This document shows, in pieces, positions 6,266-9,962 of a stretch of DNA of 9,962 nucleotides. The DNA lies in assembly GCA_012512865.1 (NCBI GenBank), contig JAAZDH010000220.1:1-9962 (forward strand), in the 5' to 3' direction. Each line of letters opens with the position of its first letter. Within the stretch, counting starts at the first letter, position 1. Source of the DNA: Clostridiaceae bacterium (GTDB taxonomy: Bacteria; Bacillota; Clostridia; Acetivibrionales; DUMC01). Position numbers and translations under genes: made by a program. A model generated the notes under the pieces. It was not told the origin of the DNA. It worked only from the letters and a program-made list of their open reading frames with translations, and made no database searches.

Positions 6266-6879
6266 GGGACAAGTTTCCTTAAAACCGTCCTAATCTCTTC
6301 ATCGTTAAAACCCCTGTATTGAAGATACCGGTATACCTGCCTTTCCACCCTTTTTTTCGTAAAATCATAATCCTTGAATTTTTTTCTCACTAATCCTTCA
6401 GCAACAAGGATATTATCTATTTTTAACTCTTCAAGACCTTCAAGTATTAACTCCTTCTTTATCCCCCTGGCTTTCAATTCCTGTATTAGCCTGCGCTTGG
6501 ATTTTGGGTTTAGTTTTCCCCGGTCATGAAGGTATTTTCTTACATAAAGCCTGTCATTAATATAACCGTCGGCCTTCAGTTCGTCCAACACATTCTGTAT
6601 TATGTCTTCATTAAAACCTTCCTTTTCCAATTTTAACCGCACTTCTTTTTCTGTCCTGAATTTAAAGGAGATAAATTTCCATGCCCTGGACTTTGCCTGC
6701 ATGAAATCGGCAGCATTTTTAATATTACTTATTTCTTCTTCGGTTAATTCTTCCTTTTCATATAGAGAAAATTTGAAATAATCATCCTCTGAAACCGAAA
6801 AGGAATAACTGTCATCTACTTGGATTCTATAAACAATGCAATTGCTTTCTTCGTCTTTTACGACAGAAGTTATTCGCAT
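6262..6879 (-). CDS. recX: RecA regulatory protein RecX
   Basis: RecX binds RecA filaments and limits their growth or activity. The 205-residue protein has a basic and acidic N-terminal segment, then the helical repeats of the family: AWKFISFKFRTEKEVRLKLEKEGF is the first, VLDELKADGYINDRLYVRKYL the second, and later LNPKSKRRLIQELKARGI; the last runs to the end with YLQYRGFNDEEI. The length is normal for Firmicutes. The start at ATG 6879 has a GTGAGG site six bases upstream. It lies 39 bases after recA with no promoter or terminator between them, so it is most likely transcribed with recA under SOS control. At its 3' end it meets etfA head-on: its TAG and the etfA TAG share the palindrome CTAG at 6262-6265, which leaves no room for a terminator between the two operons. 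Confidence 0.93.
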   Translation of the reverse strand: MRITSVVKDEESNCIVYRIQVDDSYSFSVSEDDYFKFSLYEKEELTEEEISNIKNAADFMQAKSRAWKFISFKFRTEKEVRLKLEKEGFNEDIIQNVLDELKADGYINDRLYVRKYLHDRGKLNPKSKRRLIQELKARGIKKELILEGLEELKIDNILVAEGLVRKKFKDYDFTKKRVERQVYRYLQYRGFNDEEIRTVLRKLVP

Positions 6880-6918
6880 TATTTCCTCACCTTCATAAAA
6901 TTAAAAAAATCTATATTA

Positions 6919-7968
6919 TTATTCATCAAATCCAGGAGCCTCATCTTCCATGTCTTTCGAATGGGTACCCATGCTCTTTGAAAAAGCCAGTCTAAAGTTT
7001 TCCCTTATCTTGTTCTCGATTTCATTCCTGGTTTCCGGGTTTTCCTTCAGGAATTGTTTTGCATTTTCCCTTCCCTGGCCGATCCTCTGGTCATTGTACG
7101 AATACCAGGCACCGCTCTTGTTTACAATATCAAGGTTTACTGCAACATCAAGAAGGCTTCCTTCTTTTGAAATCCCTTCCCCGTATATTATATCAAATTC
7201 GGCTTCCTTAAAAGGAGGAGCCACCTTGTTTTTTACCACTTTAACCCTTGTACGGTTGCCGATAACTTCCGTTCCCTGTTTTAGTGTTTCAACCCTTCTC
7301 ACATCAAGCCTTACCGAGGAATAAAACTTAAGCGCCCTCCCCCCGGGAGTAGTCTCTGGATTGCCGAACATAACCCCCACCTTTTCCCTGAGCTGGTTGA
7401 TAAATATGGCCGTGGTCCTGGATTTGCTTATGACACCGGCGAGTTTCCTTAACGCCTGGGACATCAAGCGTGCCTGAAGTCCTACATGGGGATCTCCCAT
7501 TTCCCCGTCAATTTCAGCTTTTGGCACCAACGCTGCCACTGAATCCACAACAATCACATCAATTGCCCCGCTCCTTACCAGGACTTCCGCGATTTCCAAT
7601 GCTTGCTCGCCTGTATCAGGTTGGGATACTATCAAGTTTTCAATATCAACTCCAAGATTCTTGGCATATACCGGATCCAATGCATGCTCGGCATCTATAA
7701 AAGCTGCTTCTCCCCCGGCTTTTTGTGCTTCGGCTATGATATGAAGCGCAACGGTGGTTTTACCGGATGCTTCCGGGCCAAATATTTCCACTACTCTTCC
7801 CCTGGGTACTCCGCCTACTCCAAGTGCGATGTCAAGGCCAATAGCACCGGTTGGAATTACTTCAACGTTTAAATGGGTGTTTTCACCGAGCTTCATTACC
7901 GATCCCTTGCCAAATTGTTTCTCTATTTGACTTATGGCCATATCAAGAGCTTTCTTTTTTTCCATCAT
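6919..7968 (-). CDS. recA: Recombinase RecA
   Basis: RecA forms ATP-dependent filaments on single-stranded DNA, drives strand exchange and triggers LexA self-cleavage. The 349-residue protein is complete. Visible features are the Walker A motif GPEASGKTT (64-72), the conserved AFIDAEHALDP (89-99), the Walker B strand VIVVDSVAAL (138-147), the DNA-binding loop 2 region beginning INQLREKVGVMFGNPE (190-205) and TPGGRALKFY. The C-terminus is acidic (DMEDEAPGFDE), as is usual. The gene starts at ATG 7968 (a second ATG follows directly at 7965) with GAGAGG about ten bases upstream. A near-perfect promoter and a LexA box lie immediately upstream, and recX follows 39 bases downstream. Confidence 0.98.
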   Translation of the reverse strand: MMEKKKALDMAISQIEKQFGKGSVMKLGENTHLNVEVIPTGAIGLDIALGVGGVPRGRVVEIFGPEASGKTTVALHIIAEAQKAGGEAAFIDAEHALDPVYAKNLGVDIENLIVSQPDTGEQALEIAEVLVRSGAIDVIVVDSVAALVPKAEIDGEMGDPHVGLQARLMSQALRKLAGVISKSRTTAIFINQLREKVGVMFGNPETTPGGRALKFYSSVRLDVRRVETLKQGTEVIGNRTRVKVVKNKVAPPFKEAEFDIIYGEGISKEGSLLDVAVNLDIVNKSGAWYSYNDQRIGQGRENAKQFLKENPETRNEIENKIRENFRLAFSKSMGTHSKDMEDEAPGFDE

Positions 7969-7995
7969 GTTTAACCATCCTCTCCGGTTTTTATA

Positions 7996-8009
7996 CGAAC
8001 AATTGTTCT
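7996..8009. promoter_or_regulatory. LexA (SOS) box of recA
   Basis: CGAACAATTGTTCT on the plus strand matches the Gram-positive LexA box CGAAC-N4-GTTCG at nine of ten defined positions; the core GAACAATTGTTC is a perfect palindrome. It lies just downstream of the -10 box, across the expected transcription start, so bound LexA would block the promoter. Confidence 0.9.
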
Positions 8010-8015
8010 TAGTTA

Positions 8016-8044
8016 ATTATAAACAATAAATTAATTTTCGTCAA
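8016..8044 (-). promoter_or_regulatory. recA promoter
   Basis: On the minus strand TTGACG (8039-8044) and TATAAT (8016-8021) are separated by exactly 17 A+T-rich bases. This is a near-consensus housekeeping promoter with five of six and six of six matches. Transcription would start near 8008, inside the LexA box, with a leader of about 40 bases. Confidence 0.88.
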
Positions 8045-8050
8045 TACTTC

Positions 8051-8067
8051 TTAGAAATAATTTCTAA
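8051..8067. repeat. Perfect A+T-rich dyad upstream of the recA promoter
   Basis: TTAGAAATAATTTCTAA has eight-base perfect arms around a single central base. It ends six bases before the recA -35 box, in the 122-base gap after murJ. No run of U follows on the minus strand, so it does not look like a murJ terminator. A protein-binding site or an UP-element-like role are possible. Confidence 0.4.
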
Positions 8068-8090
8068 ATTTTACTATCTTTTTAACCTGC

Positions 8091-9683
8091 CTAAACCTTG
8101 TCACTCGTAATCCTGAACTTATTTTTTATGATACCAAGCAAGTAAGTTACTTCTTTTATACCCATCAAGACCATTATAACGAAGTATGCCATGACCCCGA
8201 ATGCTATCATTAGAAATAAATACAAAAGCTCAGCCATTTTTGAATCAATTGAAAACGGCCTTGAAAAATCCACTGGTATCAGCCCTTTAAACAGGAAGAC
8301 CATGATTCCCATTATTGCTGAAGCTACAACTGTTTTTATGATAAATTTCAACCATTGGTCTGAATATATCCCCTTGATTTTTCTACCTAGTGCATACATC
8401 AAGATAGCCAAGTTAACCATGCTTGAAATGGAATATGCCATTGCCATTCCTGAAGCCCCGATACTGGTATAATTGAAAAAAATATAGCAAAGCAAAGCAT
8501 TTGATACTATGGAAACGGCACCGGAATAAAGGGGCGTTTTCGTATCGTTGCAGGCGTAAAATGCCCGGTTTACTATTGCCAGGATGGATTGGGACAACAA
8601 TGCCAGGGAAAAAAACATTAAAATGCTCCCTGTCATGTTGATCCTGTCAGCTCCAAAATTAACAGACCATTTATATATTGCACTTATTACAGGTTCCCTC
8701 AGCACAATAAAACCTACGGCCGATGGAATCACCAAAATCAGCATTGATTTCACGCTCTTGTCGAAGATTTTCTTGAAAGCCTCTTTTTCACCAACGGCCA
8801 GCTTTTCAGACAGGGTTGGAAGAATGGCAGTTCCCATTCCCATGGCAAATATGCCGTATGGCAGCTGCCAAATGTCATTTGCATTGGTAAGGGCTGTAAC
8901 GCTTCCTTTTTCAAAATTTGAAGTATAGGACTGGGATATAACCGTATTAATTTGCACAATCGACGACGCAAGGAGGGATGGTATCGCAAGTTTTACGATT
9001 CTCTTGAATCCCGGATGCTTAAAGTGTATTTTAAGCCTGTAATATTTCATATTGCGATGGGCAAAGGACAGTTGGAATAAAAAATATATAAATGCGCTGG
9101 TCATAATGCCGAATGCCACTTTTTCAACGCCAGTATCGTGAAAAATCAATATGCTTAATACGCTTCCAAGATTATATATGGAAGGCCCGTATGCTGCAGC
9201 GGCAAACCTCTGGTAAGAATTCAAAACCCCGTTGGTAAGGCCTGCAAGCATGATAAAGATTACCGATGGGAAAAGTATCCTTGTCAAAGCAATTGTCAGG
9301 CTGGTTGTTTCGGGGTTATACCCAGGAGCCGTTAAACTTACAACCTGGGGGGCAAATATTATCCCAAGGCCGCTTATTATCACCATGGCAATAAAAATAA
9401 CGTTAATGAAGGAACCTACAACCTTCCAGCCCTCTTCTTCCCTGCCCCTTGCCAGGTATCCCGACAATACGGGTATAAGCGCTGCTGCGATTGAACCTCC
9501 CACAAGCAGATTATACATAAGGTCCGTTGTTTTAAAAGCAGCAAACAAGGCGTCGGATTCTGTTCTTGATAGCATGTTCGGTATCAAGGTGGACCTTAAG
9601 AATCCTGTTATCCTGCTTAAAATCATGGATGACATGACTATTGCGGCAGCGCCGGTAAGCCGCTTTTTTTCAAACTCTTCCAA
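8091..9683 (-). CDS. murJ: Lipid II flippase MurJ (MviN family)
   Basis: MurJ moves the peptidoglycan precursor lipid II across the cytoplasmic membrane. The 530-residue protein is hydrophobic throughout, with about 14 predicted membrane segments by eye, as in the MOP-superfamily fold. Family landmarks are SRITGFLR (23-30) with its conserved arginine, DALFAAFK (44-51), GGSIAAALIPVLSGY in helix 2, and LPYGIFAMGMGTAILPTLS at the start of the second half. The start is a TTG at 9681-9683, seven bases after GGAGG; an ATG nearer the site is followed at once by TAA and cannot encode the protein. The gene lies 49 bases after cinA on the same strand, so it is probably transcribed from upstream. MATE-like polysaccharide exporters of the same superfamily (SpoVB, Wzx) are the main alternative, but the paired motifs at the two half starts favour MurJ. 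Confidence 0.9.
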   Translation of the reverse strand: MEEFEKKRLTGAAAIVMSSMILSRITGFLRSTLIPNMLSRTESDALFAAFKTTDLMYNLLVGGSIAAALIPVLSGYLARGREEEGWKVVGSFINVIFIAMVIISGLGIIFAPQVVSLTAPGYNPETTSLTIALTRILFPSVIFIMLAGLTNGVLNSYQRFAAAAYGPSIYNLGSVLSILIFHDTGVEKVAFGIMTSAFIYFLFQLSFAHRNMKYYRLKIHFKHPGFKRIVKLAIPSLLASSIVQINTVISQSYTSNFEKGSVTALTNANDIWQLPYGIFAMGMGTAILPTLSEKLAVGEKEAFKKIFDKSVKSMLILVIPSAVGFIVLREPVISAIYKWSVNFGADRINMTGSILMFFSLALLSQSILAIVNRAFYACNDTKTPLYSGAVSIVSNALLCYIFFNYTSIGASGMAMAYSISSMVNLAILMYALGRKIKGIYSDQWLKFIIKTVVASAIMGIMVFLFKGLIPVDFSRPFSIDSKMAELLYLFLMIAFGVMAYFVIMVLMGIKEVTYLLGIIKNKFRITSDKV

Positions 9684-9695
9684 TTACATTCCTCC
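9684..9695 (-). promoter_or_regulatory. murJ ribosome site with AUG-UAA directly before the UUG start
   Basis: Reading the minus strand: GGAGG (9691-9695), one base, ATG (9687-9689), TAA (9684-9686), then the TTG start. All three codons are in the murJ frame. The spacing from GGAGG is one base to the ATG and seven to the TTG, so the TTG is the better placed start. Confidence 0.6.
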
Positions 9696-9732
9696 GATTA
9701 TCTATGTAATGAATAATTATTTTCCAGGAAAT

Positions 9733-9962
9733 TTAACCAGCAGAAACAAGGGGCCTTTGAAACATTATGTACTTCCTCACCATATCCAGTGCATGCAGCG
9801 ATGCAACGTTTCTTATCCTGCTCCTCTCACCCCAAAGCTTCAGCTCTTTCACTTCAGCCCCATCATTATGGGAAAGGGCAATATAAACAAGACCTACGGG
9901 CTTTCCAGGAGTTCCTCCCCCTGGCCCTGCAATACCCGTTACTGCCAGCCCAAGGTCGGTAC
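9733..9962 (-). CDS. cinA: CinA family protein / nicotinamide-nucleotide amidase domain, C-terminal end (runs off the right edge)
   Basis: Only the last 75 codons are in the window. They contain TDLGLAVTGIAGPGGG, then TPGKPVGLVYIAL and ERSRIRNVASLHALDMVRKYI before the TAA at 9733-9735. This is the C-terminal part of the CinA/PncC amidase domain, which deamidates nicotinamide mononucleotide in NAD recycling. Whether the N-terminal molybdopterin-binding-like domain of full-length CinA is present cannot be seen. A full-length cinA is expected because the gene lies near recA, as in many Firmicutes. It ends 49 bases before murJ on the same strand with no terminator visible between them. Confidence 0.9.
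   Translation of the reverse strand, partial: TDLGLAVTGIAGPGGGTPGKPVGLVYIALSHNDGAEVKELKLWGERSRIRNVASLHALDMVRKYIMFQRPLVSAG

Noticed and set aside
8045..8090. Rho-independent terminator after murJ
   Set aside because: The only dyad (8051-8067) is A+T-only in practice, apart from one G-C pair per stem, and is not followed by a run of U on the minus strand.

Overview
The window looks like the chromosome of an anaerobic, low-to-moderate G+C Firmicute of the class Clostridia. Three things point there: the clostridial style of RecA, RecX, RimO and MurJ; a near-consensus promoter with a Bacillus-type LexA box in front of recA; and an acyl-CoA dehydrogenase/EtfB/EtfA set whose EtfA carries a ferredoxin domain, a trait of strict anaerobes such as Acetobacterium. 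I cannot name the species.

Layout from left to right. Positions 1-660 (minus strand) hold the first half of rimO; its C-terminus lies outside the window. Positions 728-2235 (minus) hold two overlapping genes of the amidohydrolase superfamily. The downstream one keeps the metal-binding residues, while the upstream one has lost all of them. Positions 2236-2970 are a 735-base divergent intergenic region with a promoter for each side and, between them, an unusual repeat: a palindromic element of about 211 bases (2594-2804) preceded by a diverged partial copy (from 2416). Positions 2971-6265 (plus) are a three-gene operon: acyl-CoA dehydrogenase, EtfB and a ferredoxin-fused EtfA. Positions 6262-7968 (minus) are recX and recA, with a clear SOS promoter at 7996-8044. 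Positions 8091-9683 (minus) are murJ, and 9733-9962 (minus) is the 3' end of cinA.

How the genes fit together. cinA, murJ, recA, recX and, further on, rimO all run leftwards and belong to a housekeeping neighbourhood that in many Clostridia includes rimO, pgsA, cinA, recA and recX. The acd-etfB-etfA operon runs the opposite way and sits, with the amidohydrolase pair and the repeat, between recX and rimO, as if it were an accessory block. The acd-etf gene order and the ferredoxin-EtfA fusion match the caffeoyl-CoA reductase complex CarCDE, so the most likely role is an NADH-dependent, flavin-based electron-bifurcating enoyl-CoA reductase that also reduces ferredoxin. Its substrate cannot be read from the sequence.

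The items most worth follow-up are the palindromic repeat, the active/inactive amidohydrolase pair, the standalone CarCDE-like module, and the four-base CTAG stop-codon overlap between etfA and recX. No tRNA, rRNA, CRISPR array or transposase gene was seen.
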